A stretch of 44,161 nucleotides of DNA from Pseudomonadota bacterium (GCA_021780935.1 JAJXXT010000101.1:1-44161); one strand, 5' to 3'; shown: positions 16,828 to 24,923, counted from the first letter of the stretch. Program-made: numbers and translations. The notes: generated by a model from the letters alone, not told the origin.

Positions 16828-17402
16828 TGCGGCGGCCAACGTTGCCCGGCGACGCGCGGCGCTTCGGCATTTTCGGGGCCGTGCTGCGGCTCGGCACGTT
16901 CCGCGCCGAGGGGATGGCGGGGATCCCCGAGGGGCGGCAGGCGTTCCTCAACAGTTTCTCGCCGATGCTGGCGCTCGCACTGGTCGGCGGGTTTCTGGTG
17001 GGGCTGAGCGGGCATGTGGCGTTCGCGCTGGAATCCATCGGCAGCACCGTGGTGGCGATGCTGGGCCAGCCGGTGGTGTCGCACTGGTTCGCGGTGCGGT
17101 GGGGCCGCGAGGGGCCGTGGCTGCGCTATGCGACGGCGGTGAACTGGTGCCAGTGGGCGCCGATGCTGGCGATCTTTCTGCTGATGCCGTTGATGCAGAT
17201 CGCGATCAGCATGGGCGTGGCGCCGGATGCGGTGGCGGTGGCGCTGATCGTGGCGCTGATCGCCTATGCGCTGGCGCTGGCGTTCTTTCTCGCCCGTATC
17301 GGGCTTGGCGTGTCACGCGGCCGGGCGGTGCTGCTGGTGGTGGCGGTGCATGTGGCGCTGGCGATCGTGGTCGAGGGGCCGGCGCTGATCAGCGGGCGGT
17401 GA
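16824..17402 (+). CDS. Small integral membrane protein of unknown function
   Basis: A 192-residue protein with about four hydrophobic segments (near residues 48-70, 95-125, 130-155 and 165-187). I do not recognise a named family with certainty; there is no catalytic motif. The N-terminal 45 residues are soluble and basic. It begins at ATG 16824 overlapping the dapE stop by four bases, so it is translated with the lysine genes. A hairpin starts ten bases after its stop, marking the probable end of the operon. Confidence 0.75.
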   Translation: MMRRPTLPGDARRFGIFGAVLRLGTFRAEGMAGIPEGRQAFLNSFSPMLALALVGGFLVGLSGHVAFALESIGSTVVAMLGQPVVSHWFAVRWGREGPWLRYATAVNWCQWAPMLAIFLLMPLMQIAISMGVAPDAVAVALIVALIAYALALAFFLARIGLGVSRGRAVLLVVAVHVALAIVVEGPALISGR

Positions 17403-17411
17403 TGCAGGCCT

Positions 17412-17440
17412 ATACGGTCGGCCCCTTCGGCCGACCGTAT
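17412..17440 (+). terminator. Perfect 12-bp stem hairpin after the dap operon
   Basis: ATACGGTCGGCC (17412-17423) and its exact complement (17429-17440) enclose a 5-base loop. The hairpin begins ten bases after the stop at 17402. There is no T-run, so it may be a U-poor terminator or an mRNA 3'-end stabiliser. Confidence 0.6.
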
Positions 17441-17482
17441 GGCGCGCAGGGTTGGTGTGGCGGCTGCGCGCGAAATCAAGAG

Positions 17483-17537
17483 GATACCGGCGGCCGGACC
17501 GCACACCCAAGAGTCAACGATTCCGGCCGCCGGTATC
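17483..17537 (-). terminator. Perfect 16-bp inverted repeat at the truA 3' end
   Basis: GATACCGGCGGCCGGA (17483-17498) pairs exactly with 17522-17537 around a 23-base loop. The right arm lies within the last codons of truA and its stop (17514-17516) sits in the loop. It is probably the truA transcript end. The unusually long perfect stem overlapping coding sequence is notable. Confidence 0.55.
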
Positions 17538-18308
17538 AGCGCGCGTGGCCTCGGCGGCGGGAGCAAACGGATCGGCCGGGTAGCGGATTGCGGTGAGCGT
17601 CAGGCCGTCGGGCGGGGCGGTAGGGCCGGCGGCGGAGCGGTCGCGGGCGGCGAGAATCTCGGCGAGGCGGGGTTCCGGCCAGCGCCCCTGCCCTATCGGC
17701 ACCAGCGAGCCGACCATGTTGCGGACCTGATGGTGCAGGAAGCTGCGGGCGGCGGCCTCGATACGGACATGCTCGCCGTCACGGGTGACATCGAGCCGGT
17801 CGATGGTGCGCAGCGGTGAGCGCGCCTGGCAGGCGGTGGCGCGGAACGAGGTGAAATCGTGCCGGCCGAGCAGTGCCTGCGCGGCGCGGTGCATGGCGGC
17901 GGCGTCGAGCGGGCGCTCGACGTGCCAGACACGGCCGGCTTCGAGGGCCGGCGGGGCGCGACGGTTGAGGATGAGGTAGCGGTAGGCGCGGCCGATGGCG
18001 GCGTGGCGGGCGTCCCAGCCGGCGGGTGCCAGGGCAGCGCGGGTGATGGCGATGCGGTGCGGGCGGAGGTGGAAATTGAGCGCCGCCAGCAGCCGCTCCG
18101 GGGCGATGGCGCGGTCGAGGTCGAGGGCGACGACCTGGGCAGCGGCATGGACGCCGGCATCGGTGCGGCCGGCGGCCTGGGTGGTGGCGGCGCCGAGGCG
18201 GCTTGCGGCCTGGTCCAGCACCTGCTGGACCGAGAGGCCGGTGGTCTGGAACTGCCAGCCGACGAAGCCCGAGCCGTCGTACTCGACTTCGAGCGCGTAG
18301 CGGATCAC
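17514..18308 (-). CDS. truA: tRNA pseudouridine(38-40) synthase
   Basis: A 264-residue enzyme that isomerises uridines 38-40 in the tRNA anticodon arm. The N-terminus [19 protein letters not shown] and the catalytic motif [11 protein letters not shown] with Asp50 are diagnostic. [23 protein letters not shown] is the conserved C-terminal block. The last residues (RADTGGRNR) coincide with a palindromic element. Its start overlaps the fmt stop by four bases, giving a def-fmt-truA order on the minus strand. Confidence 0.96.
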   Translation of the reverse strand: MIRYALEVEYDGSGFVGWQFQTTGLSVQQVLDQAASRLGAATTQAAGRTDAGVHAAAQVVALDLDRAIAPERLLAALNFHLRPHRIAITRAALAPAGWDARHAAIGRAYRYLILNRRAPPALEAGRVWHVERPLDAAAMHRAAQALLGRHDFTSFRATACQARSPLRTIDRLDVTRDGEHVRIEAAARSFLHHQVRNMVGSLVPIGQGRWPEPRLAEILAARDRSAAGPTAPPDGLTLTAIRYPADPFAPAAEATRADTGGRNR

Positions 18309-19273
18309 CGGCCGAGCACCGTGCCGGGCGGGACGGGATGGCCGCGCAGGAAGGAAGCGGCGTCCATCGCGGCACCACCCGGGGCCTGGACACGCAGCAG
18401 GCGCAGGGCGCCGGGCGCCGCTGCACCGGGAATGGCTGCATCGGGGCCGCAGGCGACGGTGAGCGCGTCGTCGAGCACGGAGCCGGGAGGCGCCGATCGG
18501 GCGATGAGGCCAGTGGTGGGCTTGGCGGCGGGCTTGGCGGCGGGTTCGGCGGCGAGGATCTTCAGGGTGGTGCCGGCGATGGTGGTAAACGTGCCGGGCC
18601 AGGGGGTGAAGGCGCGGATGCGGCGGTCGAGTTCCGCGGCGGGGCGGGTCCAGTCGAGGCGACCATCCTCGCGGGTGAGTTTGGCGGTGTGGGTGACGCC
18701 TTCCGGCGGCTGCGGCGTGGGCGGCGGGTTTTCCGCCAGGGCGCGCAGGATGAGGTCGGCGCCGATGGCAGCAAGCCGGTCGTGCAGCGTGGCGGCGGTG
18801 TCGCGGGGGGCGATCGGGATGGCCTGGCGCAACAGCATGGCGCCGGTGTCGAGGCCGGCATCCATCTGCATCACGGTGATGCCGGTCTCGGCGTCGCCGG
18901 CGAGGATGGCGGCGTGGATGGGGGCGGCACCACGCCAGCGCGGCAGCAGGCTGGCATGGATGTTGAGGCAGCCGCGGGCCGGGGCGGCGAGGAAGGCGGG
19001 CGGCAGGATGAGGCCGTAGGCGGCGACGACCGCGGCATCGAGACCGAGCGCGGCAAAGGCCTCGGCCTCCGCCGGCGGGCGCAGGCGCGCGGGGGTGCGC
19101 ACCTCGACGCCCAGTGCCTCGGCGGCGATGTGCACCGCGCAGCGTTGCAGGCGCTTGCCACGACCGGCCGGTTTCGGCGGCTGGGTGTAGACCGCGACGA
19201 GCTGGTGCGCCGCGGCGAGGGCATGCAGCGCCGGGACCGCGAACTCGGGCGAGCCCATGAAGGCGAGGCGCAT
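18305..19273 (-). CDS. fmt: Methionyl-tRNA formyltransferase
   Basis: A 322-residue enzyme that formylates initiator Met-tRNA. It shows [19 protein letters not shown] at the N-terminus and, in the formyl-THF domain, the conserved [40 protein letters not shown] block. A C-terminal OB-like domain starts near residue 205. An Ala/Lys/Pro stretch near residues 241-253 is encoded by a 12-bp tandem repeat. It lies 61 bases downstream of def, which removes the formyl group later, a common pairing. Confidence 0.96.
   Translation of the reverse strand: MRLAFMGSPEFAVPALHALAAAHQLVAVYTQPPKPAGRGKRLQRCAVHIAAEALGVEVRTPARLRPPAEAEAFAALGLDAAVVAAYGLILPPAFLAAPARGCLNIHASLLPRWRGAAPIHAAILAGDAETGITVMQMDAGLDTGAMLLRQAIPIAPRDTAATLHDRLAAIGADLILRALAENPPPTPQPPEGVTHTAKLTREDGRLDWTRPAAELDRRIRAFTPWPGTFTTIAGTTLKILAAEPAAKPAAKPTTGLIARSAPPGSVLDDALTVACGPDAAIPGAAAPGALRLLRVQAPGGAAMDAASFLRGHPVPPGTVLGR
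18516..18551. repeat. 12-bp tandem repeat, three copies, within fmt
   Basis: Units at 18516-18527, 18528-18539 and 18540-18551 (core gcgggcttggcg) encode an AAKP-type repeat on the minus strand. They lie in the C-terminal domain of Fmt. Confidence 0.75.
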
Positions 19274-19334
19274 CAGGCGCGGCCCGTGGCGCCGCGGCCG
19301 GGCGCAGCCGGCGTGATGCGGGGCGGGACGCCGC

Positions 19335-19946
19335 TCACGACGCCCTTTTGTCCCTGGTGTCCCGTTTGTCCCGGGGGTCTTTTCCGTCCTTGGCGTCCTT
19401 CTGGCGGATGTCCTTGGCCAGCCGGCGGAGGATGATGTTGCGCTTCAGCGCCGAGAGGTGATCGACGAAGAGGATGCCGTCGAGATGGTCGATCTCGTGC
19501 TGGAGGCAGGCGCCGAGCAGGCCCTGGGCCTGGATTTCGCGGCGGGCGCCGGCCTCGTCCTCGTAGCGGATGACGACATGGGCCGGGCGCTCGACCTCGG
19601 CGTACTGGCCGGGGAGCGACAGGCAGCCCTCCTCGCGCAGCGCGGTTTCCTTGCTGGCGGCGACGACCTGCGGGTTGATGAGGACGATGGGGCTGGGCTT
19701 TTCGTCCGGCATCAGGTCCACCACGGCGAGGCGCAGCAGGGTGCCGATCTGCGGCGCGGCGAGGCCGATGCCGGGCGCGGCGTACATGGTGGCGAACAGG
19801 CGCGGGATGAGGGCGCGCACGGTATCGGCGTCCGCCGCGGCGACCGGGCGGGCGCGGGTCTTCAGCGTCTTGTGCGGCGCGATGAGGATCGGCAGCAGGT
19901 CGGCCGGGGGGCGCACGGGCTCGGGGATGCGTTTGGGTTGGTCCAT
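19335..19946 (-). CDS. def: Peptide deformylase
   Basis: A 203-residue metalloprotease-like enzyme removing the N-formyl group from nascent proteins. All three motifs are present: [10 protein letters not shown] (about residues 59-68), EEGCLSLPG (metal Cys, about 105-113) and QHEIDHLDG (metal His and catalytic Glu, about 147-155). The C-terminus after [13 protein letters not shown] is a charged tail of Asp-x-Arg triplets, not conserved in the family and encoded by a 9-bp repeat. It is the first gene of def-fmt-truA. Confidence 0.97.
   Translation of the reverse strand: MDQPKRIPEPVRPPADLLPILIAPHKTLKTRARPVAAADADTVRALIPRLFATMYAAPGIGLAAPQIGTLLRLAVVDLMPDEKPSPIVLINPQVVAASKETALREEGCLSLPGQYAEVERPAHVVIRYEDEAGARREIQAQGLLGACLQHEIDHLDGILFVDHLSALKRNIILRRLAKDIRQKDAKDGKDPRDKRDTRDKRAS
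19344..19379. repeat. 9-bp tandem repeat, four copies, at the def 3' end
   Basis: On the minus strand the codons read [12 protein letters not shown], four degenerate 9-bp units. They form a charged C-terminal tail on peptide deformylase. Confidence 0.65.
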
Positions 19947-20069
19947 CGGCCGGGGATTAGCGCCGGCAGGGCCCCTCTTGCAACGCGGGGGCGTTCGGCC
20001 AATCTAAGGATGGACCGGGTTGCCGCCTGGGGGCCCGGTGTTTTGCCCCGCTCATCCGAGGAGGCCCTG

Positions 20070-20591
20070 ATGTCGACCCGCGTCTTCACCTCGCCGCTGT
20101 TTCTGGGCTTTGACCATCTTGAGCAGATGCTTGAGCGGGCGAGCAAGAACACGTCGGACGGGTATCCGCCCTACAACATCGAGCAGATCGGCTCGGCGGG
20201 GCTGCGGATCACGCTGGCGGTCGCCGGGTTCACGATGGAGGAGTTGCAGATCACCCAGGAGGACAACCAGCTGGTGATCCGCGGCCGGCAGGCGGATGAC
20301 AGCCAGGGGCGGGTGTTTCTGCACCGCGGCATCGCGGCGCGGCAGTTTCAGCGGGCGTTCGTGATGGCCGAGGGGATCGAGGTGCGCGGGGCGTGGCTGG
20401 ATGCCGGGCTGCTGCATATCGACCTGGCCCGGCCGCAGCCGCAGGTGCGGGTGAAGACGATCAATATTTCGAGCCCGCAACGGCCGGTGCCGCCACGCGC
20501 CGTGACCTCCCACGCGGTGCCGCTGCGCTCGGCCACGGCGGGAGCCCAGGGCGGCGCGCCGGCGCTGGGCGAGGACCAGGAGGAGATTTGA
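20070..20591 (+). CDS. Hsp20 family small heat-shock protein
   Basis: A 173-residue ATP-independent holdase of the IbpA type. The N-terminus MSTRVFTSPLFLGFDHLEQMLER and YPPYNIEQIG lead into the alpha-crystallin domain (about residues 35-130). Visible strands are LRITLAVAGFTMEELQITQEDNQLVIRGRQ and FLHRGIAARQFQRAFVMAEGIEV. The C-terminal tail is longer than usual and lacks a clear IxI motif. ATG 20070 is supported by GAGGAGG at 20058-20064. It is followed by DUF1150, its usual alphaproteobacterial partner. Confidence 0.92.
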   Translation: MSTRVFTSPLFLGFDHLEQMLERASKNTSDGYPPYNIEQIGSAGLRITLAVAGFTMEELQITQEDNQLVIRGRQADDSQGRVFLHRGIAARQFQRAFVMAEGIEVRGAWLDAGLLHIDLARPQPQVRVKTINISSPQRPVPPRAVTSHAVPLRSATAGAQGGAPALGEDQEEI

Positions 20592-20682
20592 GGCCCGACG
20601 CCCCCGAACGACGTGCCGAGCCGAAAACGAGCGTGTTTCACAGCTTGCCGCGGGAATGGTCCCGTGGCGCATGGAGGGTCCG

Positions 20683-20982
20683 ATGACCTTCGACAGGAAT
20701 GACGACAGCGGGCGTGGCGATGAGGCGATGGACCGCGACGAGGCGGGCGACCGCGACGAGGAGGAGATGATGGAGCAGTTCGATATCCGCCATCTTTCGC
20801 CCGAGCAGCTCGGGCGGCTGGGGGTGGCGCAGATCGCCTATGTGAAGCCGGTGCTGGTGAATGGCGCCGCCGCGTTCGCGATCCATGCCGCCGACGGCAC
20901 GCCGATGGCGATTGCCGCCGATCAGGCACTGGCGTTCGCCGCGATCGTGCAGCACGAGATGGTGCCGGCGCTGCTGCAGTAG
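20683..20982 (+). CDS. DUF1150 family protein
   Basis: A 99-residue protein with an acidic, Asp/Arg/Glu-rich N-terminal third. The conserved DUF1150 core is LGVAQIAYVKPVLVNGAAAFAIHAADGTPMAIAADQALAFAAIVQHEM. ATG 20683 follows a GGAGGG site. The family is almost confined to alphaproteobacteria and regularly sits beside hsp20 genes, as here; its biochemical role is unknown. The 91 bases before it hold a small imperfect hairpin (about 20649-20666) but no clear promoter. Confidence 0.85.
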   Translation: MTFDRNDDSGRGDEAMDRDEAGDRDEEEMMEQFDIRHLSPEQLGRLGVAQIAYVKPVLVNGAAAFAIHAADGTPMAIAADQALAFAAIVQHEMVPALLQ

Positions 20983-21030
20983 GCGCGACGGCGCGGGAGG
21001 CCTGGTCGTGATCTGGAATGCGTCGCGGTG

Positions 21031-21261
21031 ATGATGCCGCCTGATGTTCTCTCCGAGATCACCTGCCCGCGCTGCGGCCACCGCAGGGTCGAGGCGATGC
21101 CCACCGATGCCTGCCAGTTTTTCTATGAATGCGCGGGCTGCGGCACATTGCTGCGCCCCAAGGCCGGCGATTGTTGCGTCTTCTGTTCCTATGGTTCCGT
21201 GCCCTGCCCGCCCGTTCAGTTGCAGCGCCGGGGCGATGCCGCCGAGGGATGCTGCGGCTGA
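21031..21261 (+). CDS. GDCCVxC-type small cysteine-rich protein
   Basis: About 76 residues with ten cysteines. A CPRC at the N-terminus and CAGC in the middle form a likely zinc ribbon. GDCCVFCSYGSVPCPPVQ follows, the signature of the GDCCVxC family, some members of which carry selenocysteine in this motif. In this copy the three motif positions are ordinary Cys codons. Starts at GTG 21028, ATG 21031 or ATG 21034 are possible. Redox or metal handling is a reasonable inference; the function is not established. It follows DUF1150 at a short distance. Confidence 0.75.
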   Translation: MMPPDVLSEITCPRCGHRRVEAMPTDACQFFYECAGCGTLLRPKAGDCCVFCSYGSVPCPPVQLQRRGDAAEGCCG

Positions 21262-21285
21262 ACCCGGCGAGGGGTTCGGGTCCCG

Positions 21286-21930
21286 TCAGGCGGCAAGTTC
21301 GGCGAGCAGGGCCTCGGTGGTGATCTGGCGGCAATAGCCGCGGTTGTTGGCCAGCGCGTTGGTGTGGCGCGCCTCGCTCTGGGTGGCGCAGGCATCGGTG
21401 GGCAGGGTGACGAGGTAGCCGAGGTCGCAGGCGTCGCGGACGGCGGAATCCACGCACTGGTCGGTGAGCGCGCCGGCGATGATCAGCGAGCGCACGCCGA
21501 GGGCCGTGAGCACGTAATGGATGTTGGTGGAGATGAAGACCGAGGATGAGGTTTTCGGGATCACCATCTCGTCGCCGATCGGGGCCAGTTCGTCGATGAC
21601 CTTGGCGTCGCGCGAGCCCTTGGGGCAGAACAGGCCCGAGATCTTGTAGTCGAGGCCCATGTCGCGGCCGTCCTGGGTCTGCGCCTCGATGACCGTGTGG
21701 AGCACCTCGATGCGCTGGGCACGGCATGCGGCTTGCAGGCGCTGCATGTTGGGGATGGCGCGGGTGCGCATTTCGCGGAAGAAATAGCCGTGGCGCTGCT
21801 CGACGATATCGGGCGCGAGGCCCGCGTATTCGCCGCCGCCCTCCATGGTGTAGTTCTGCACGTCGATGAACAGCAGGGCGGCGTGCAGCTTGTCCACGGG
21901 AATGTCGCGGCTGAGGCCGAAGTTTTTCAT
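21286..21930 (-). CDS. Isochorismatase-like cysteine hydrolase
   Basis: A 214-residue alpha/beta hydrolase of the isochorismatase/nicotinamidase superfamily. The Asp-Lys-Cys triad is visible: LLFIDVQNYTMEGGG (Asp23), IPKTSSSVFISTNI (Lys) and GALTDQCVDSAVRDACDLGY (Cys). Such enzymes split amides or carbamoyl groups (ureidoacrylate, N-carbamoylsarcosine, nicotinamide and others). It is the third gene of the glutamine-synthetase-like operon, with an ATGA overlap to the gene before it. A 15-bp duplication immediately upstream duplicates its GGAG ribosome binding site. The substrate cannot be assigned from sequence. Confidence 0.87.
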   Translation of the reverse strand: MKNFGLSRDIPVDKLHAALLFIDVQNYTMEGGGEYAGLAPDIVEQRHGYFFREMRTRAIPNMQRLQAACRAQRIEVLHTVIEAQTQDGRDMGLDYKISGLFCPKGSRDAKVIDELAPIGDEMVIPKTSSSVFISTNIHYVLTALGVRSLIIAGALTDQCVDSAVRDACDLGYLVTLPTDACATQSEARHTNALANNRGYCRQITTEALLAELAA

Positions 21931-22703
21931 GGTGTCTCCAGGGTGGGTGTCTCCAGGGTGGCGGCGGCCAGCGGCAGCAGGCGGGCGAGGCGGGCGGCCC
22001 ATTCCGCCTGTCCTTGCGGTTCCGCAATGAGGTCCTGACGGATCTCGATCTCCACGTAATCGAGGCCGCCGCGTTCGGCGTGGACGGGCACGCCGTAGTC
22101 GGTTTCGTCGGAGACGCTGTAGGGCTCGTTCTCGGCGATGGTGAGGCCGGGCTCGGCGCGCAGCAGGGCGGCGAGTGCGCGAGAGAGAAGCGGCGCGCGG
22201 TTGTAGAGCACGGCGGCGTGCATCGGCCGCGAGACGCCCTTGAAGACGGGCGTGAAGCTGTGCATCGCGATGTAGAGCGTGGGCTGGGCGCGTGCCTTGC
22301 GCGCGGCGATCTCGGCGGCGATGGCGGTGTGGTAGGGCGCGAAGATGGCGAGGCGGCGGGCCTCGCGATCGGCCGGGGCGAGGTTCTGGTTGCCGGGAAT
22401 GAGGGTGGTTTCGGAGATTTCCGGGATCGAGGAGGCGACGCCGGGCTGACGGTTGCAGTCGATGACGAGGCGCGACCAGGTTTGCAGGATGGCGGTGGCG
22501 CCCAGGCTCTGCGCGAGGCGCTCGGTGACGGCCTGGATGCCGATATCCCACGCGATGTGGCGCGAGCGTTCCACCGCGTCGAGGCCGAGATCGCCGAGCG
22601 CGCGCGGGATGCGGCGGCCGGCATGGTCGGCGGTGAGGAGAAACGGTCCCGTTCCTTCGCCGAGGCGCTGGACGGGATGGGGTTCGTCGGGAGCCAGCAA
22701 CAT
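21927..22703 (-). CDS. N-formylglutamate amidohydrolase family protein
   Basis: A 258-residue zinc-dependent amidohydrolase (HutG/FGase fold). Family features are LLTADHAGRRIPRALGDLGL (about residues 22-41), SRHIAWDIG, SRLVIDCNRQPG, LYIAMHSFTPVFKG and the C-terminal GLDYVEIEIRQDLI. Family members cleave N-formylglutamate, but many homologues outside histidine operons act on other N-acyl or gamma-glutamyl amides. No hut genes are seen here. It starts directly after the stop of the glutamine-synthetase-like gene with no spacer and no ribosome binding site, indicating coupling. The C-terminus TLETPTLETP comes from a 15-bp duplication. Confidence 0.88.
   Translation of the reverse strand: MLLAPDEPHPVQRLGEGTGPFLLTADHAGRRIPRALGDLGLDAVERSRHIAWDIGIQAVTERLAQSLGATAILQTWSRLVIDCNRQPGVASSIPEISETTLIPGNQNLAPADREARRLAIFAPYHTAIAAEIAARKARAQPTLYIAMHSFTPVFKGVSRPMHAAVLYNRAPLLSRALAALLRAEPGLTIAENEPYSVSDETDYGVPVHAERGGLDYVEIEIRQDLIAEPQGQAEWAARLARLLPLAAATLETPTLETP
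21931..21960. repeat. 15-bp perfect duplication at an operon gene junction
   Basis: ggtgtctccagggtg at 21931-21945 is repeated exactly at 21946-21960. Read on the minus strand it adds TLETP to the amidohydrolase and a second GGAG ribosome binding site ahead of the hydrolase ATG at 21930. Confidence 0.95.
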
Positions 22704-23993
22704 TCAGTAGATATCCGCGTAAAGCGTGCAGATCCCGGCCGGTGAGCTTGCGGCGAGATGGGCGATTTCGGCGCGCTTGAAGGCAAGATAGGCGGCCATC
22801 GCGGTCTCGCTCCACCAGGTTTTGGCCGTGGTGTCGCCAGCGAGCGCGTCGAGCGCCTCGGCGAGGGTGCGGGGCAGCAGCGCCGCCGCGGCGCCGGGCT
22901 CGGGCAGGGTGAGGCCGGCGTCGAGCCCGGCGACACCCGCGAAGATCAGCGCGCCGAGGGCGAGGTAGGGCGAGGCGGTGGCGTCGGCGACGCGGTATTC
23001 GACGTTGAACTGGCGCGCGGCGGCCTCGCGGGCGGTGGCGAAGACCGGCGCGACGCGCATCGCTGCGCCGCGGTCCTGCACGCCGAGGCTGGCGTGCACC
23101 GGCGCCCAGCGGTTGGGGGTGAAGCGGAAATAGGAGCCGACCGAGGGCGCGGTGAAGGCGGCGAGCGCCGGCAGATGGGCGAGGATGCCGGCGAAGAACG
23201 GAGCGGCGGCGGCGGCGATGCCGTAGGGCGCGGCGGGATCGTATGTCATGGGGCCGGAACGGTCGGCGAGGCTCATGTGGATATGCGTGCCGTTGCCGGT
23301 GCCCTCCGGCTCCAGCATCGGGGCGAAGATGGCGCGCTGGCCGAGGCGCCAGGCGACGGCGCGGGTGATCTCGCGCAGGATGACGGCGTCGTCCGCGGCA
23401 CGCAGCGCGGGCTCCGGGCCGACGGTGACCTCGAACTGGCGCGGACCGTATTCCGCCATGAAACTGTCGGGGCGCAGCCCGGCCTCGCGCAGGGCCGCCA
23501 TCAGGGCCTCGCCGAAATTGCCCTGGCGGCGATGCGCGGCGAGCGCGTAGGTATCGCCGGGGCGCGCCTCGATGCCGGTGTAGACGAACTCCTGCTCGAA
23601 GGCGGCGGTGAGGGTGAGGCCGTGGCGCGCGAGGGCGGCGATGGCGCGGCGCAGGAAGTCGCGCGGGCAGCATTCCCAGGGCGTGCCGTCGGTGTTCTGC
23701 AGATCGGCGAGGTAGAAGCGCTCGGCCGTGCCGAAGCCGCCGAAACCGACCTCGACCCGCACCGCGGGGTCCGGGCGGAGGATGAGATCGCCGCCGGTGC
23801 CGAACGGGGTGGTCAGGATCGGGCCGAAGCACGACATCATGATATTGGAGAGGGTGTAGCCCATGCCCTTGGCGAGGCGGATGTCGAGATCGGCCTCCGG
23901 AAAGGCTTTGCCGCGCACCAGCCCGGCCCAGTCACAGACCCCGGTGAAGACGAGCTTTTCGGCGTGCAGATCGGGCGGCGTGTTCAGGGACAT
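22704..23993 (-). CDS. Glutamine-synthetase-like ligase (GlnA family, probable gamma-glutamyl ligase)
   Basis: A 429-residue protein of the glutamine synthetase superfamily. Visible are the catalytic AAFEQEFVYTG segment (about residue 138), the ATP/metal loop EGTGNGTHIHMSL (about 238-250), the Arg-rich NRWAPVHASLGVQDRGAAMRV and EYRVADATASPYLALGAL. There is no adenylylation-site tyrosine motif, and the N-terminal domain is shortened, unlike housekeeping GlnA. Such relatives include PuuA/IpuC-type enzymes that join glutamate to amines. It is the first gene of a three-gene operon with two amide hydrolases, which suggests catabolism of an amine or amide through a glutamyl intermediate; the substrate is unknown. 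Confidence 0.85.
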   Translation of the reverse strand: MSLNTPPDLHAEKLVFTGVCDWAGLVRGKAFPEADLDIRLAKGMGYTLSNIMMSCFGPILTTPFGTGGDLILRPDPAVRVEVGFGGFGTAERFYLADLQNTDGTPWECCPRDFLRRAIAALARHGLTLTAAFEQEFVYTGIEARPGDTYALAAHRRQGNFGEALMAALREAGLRPDSFMAEYGPRQFEVTVGPEPALRAADDAVILREITRAVAWRLGQRAIFAPMLEPEGTGNGTHIHMSLADRSGPMTYDPAAPYGIAAAAAPFFAGILAHLPALAAFTAPSVGSYFRFTPNRWAPVHASLGVQDRGAAMRVAPVFATAREAAARQFNVEYRVADATASPYLALGALIFAGVAGLDAGLTLPEPGAAAALLPRTLAEALDALAGDTTAKTWWSETAMAAYLAFKRAEIAHLAASSPAGICTLYADIY

Positions 23994-24007
23994 GGCATGG
24001 GGGTCAT
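23984..24007 (-). promoter_or_regulatory. Seven-codon upstream ORF overlapping the start of the GS-like gene
   Basis: On the minus strand AGGAG (24019-24015) lies seven bases before an ATG at 24007 that encodes MTPMPCP and ends in TGA at 23986-23984, ten bases inside the GS-like gene. The GS-like ATG (23993) itself is 21 bases from that AGGAG. Initiation there may therefore depend on ribosomes terminating on this mini-ORF. Confidence 0.45.
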
Positions 24008-24138
24008 GTTGACGCTCCTTGGTCGGCGCATGGCGATGCGAGGCATGAACGGGCCGGGGTGGCGGGTGTGCGGCGGGTCCCCTTCGCCCGGCCCCGCCGG
24101 TTCGGCCCTTGCGGGGTTGGCGGCTGACCGGGTGGCCG

Positions 24139-24729
24139 TCAGGGGCGCGCGGCGGGGTCGATCCAGCCGATATGGCCGTCGCCGCGGCGGTAGACGACGT
24201 TGAGATCGCCGCTGGCGGAATTGCGGAACATGAGCACCGGCTGGTCCGCGAGGTCCATGCGCATCACGGCCTCGCCGACCGAGAGCAGCGCGATTTCCAT
24301 CGCGACCTCGGCGATGACGGTGGCATGGGCGACGGTGGTGCCGGAGGCGGCGCCGTCGAGCGGCGTTTCCTCCTCCTGGCGCAGGACGTATTGCGTGCCC
24401 TCCTCCGGCGGGCCGTCGCGCTGGGCGAGGTCGCGGGCGTGTTCGTTGACGCGGCGGCGGTAGCGGCGCAGGCGCTTGGCGATATGTTCCGCGGCGTCGT
24501 CGAAGGCGGAGTTGGCGTCCGCCGCCTCGCCCTCGCCGCGCAGCGTGAGGCCGCGGCCGGCATGGACGTTGATGTCGCAGGTGAAGAAACTGCGGGCACG
24601 GCTGAAGGTGACCTGCGCCTGCAGGGCGTGATCGAAATATTTGCCGGCGATCGTTTCGAGGGAACGCCCGACGCGCTCGCGCAGCGCCTCCGACAGATCG
24701 ACCTGTTTGCCGGAAACCGTGATCTCCAT
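24139..24729 (-). CDS. hpf: Ribosome hibernation-promoting factor, long form
   Basis: A 196-residue protein. The N-terminal RaiA/HPF domain (MEITVSGKQVDLSEALRERV to about residue 100, including ITVSGKQVDLSEAL and HAGRGLTLRGEGEA) binds the small subunit. The C-terminal dimerisation domain (about 135-190, ending VVYRRGDGHIGWIDP) identifies the long form that drives 100S formation. It lies 194 bases downstream of rpoN, the usual alphaproteobacterial order. The ptsN gene often found next is missing; the next gene downstream, the GS-like gene, belongs to a different operon. Confidence 0.93.
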   Translation of the reverse strand: MEITVSGKQVDLSEALRERVGRSLETIAGKYFDHALQAQVTFSRARSFFTCDINVHAGRGLTLRGEGEAADANSAFDDAAEHIAKRLRRYRRRVNEHARDLAQRDGPPEEGTQYVLRQEEETPLDGAASGTTVAHATVIAEVAMEIALLSVGEAVMRMDLADQPVLMFRNSASGDLNVVYRRGDGHIGWIDPAARP

Positions 24730-24923
24730 TGCCTACCTCGCCCGCGGCCGTGGCCGCTGTGGTTAGGGGTCGCCGCCGTTCTGCGGGGCGGCCTTTCCCC
24801 GTGCGATATTTGGGCATGCTTCCGCCGCCGATGTCCATGATTTACGGCATGGACAATGGGTAACGCGGGGCGAACGGGTAAGGCGGAGTGGGCCGATGGT
24901 GGCGGCCGTGGAGGCACGCGGCG

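Noticed and set aside
21160..21200. Selenocysteine codon in the GDCCVxC protein
   Set aside because: The motif positions are all TGC/TGT/TGT-type Cys codons with no in-frame TGA, so this is the cysteine form.
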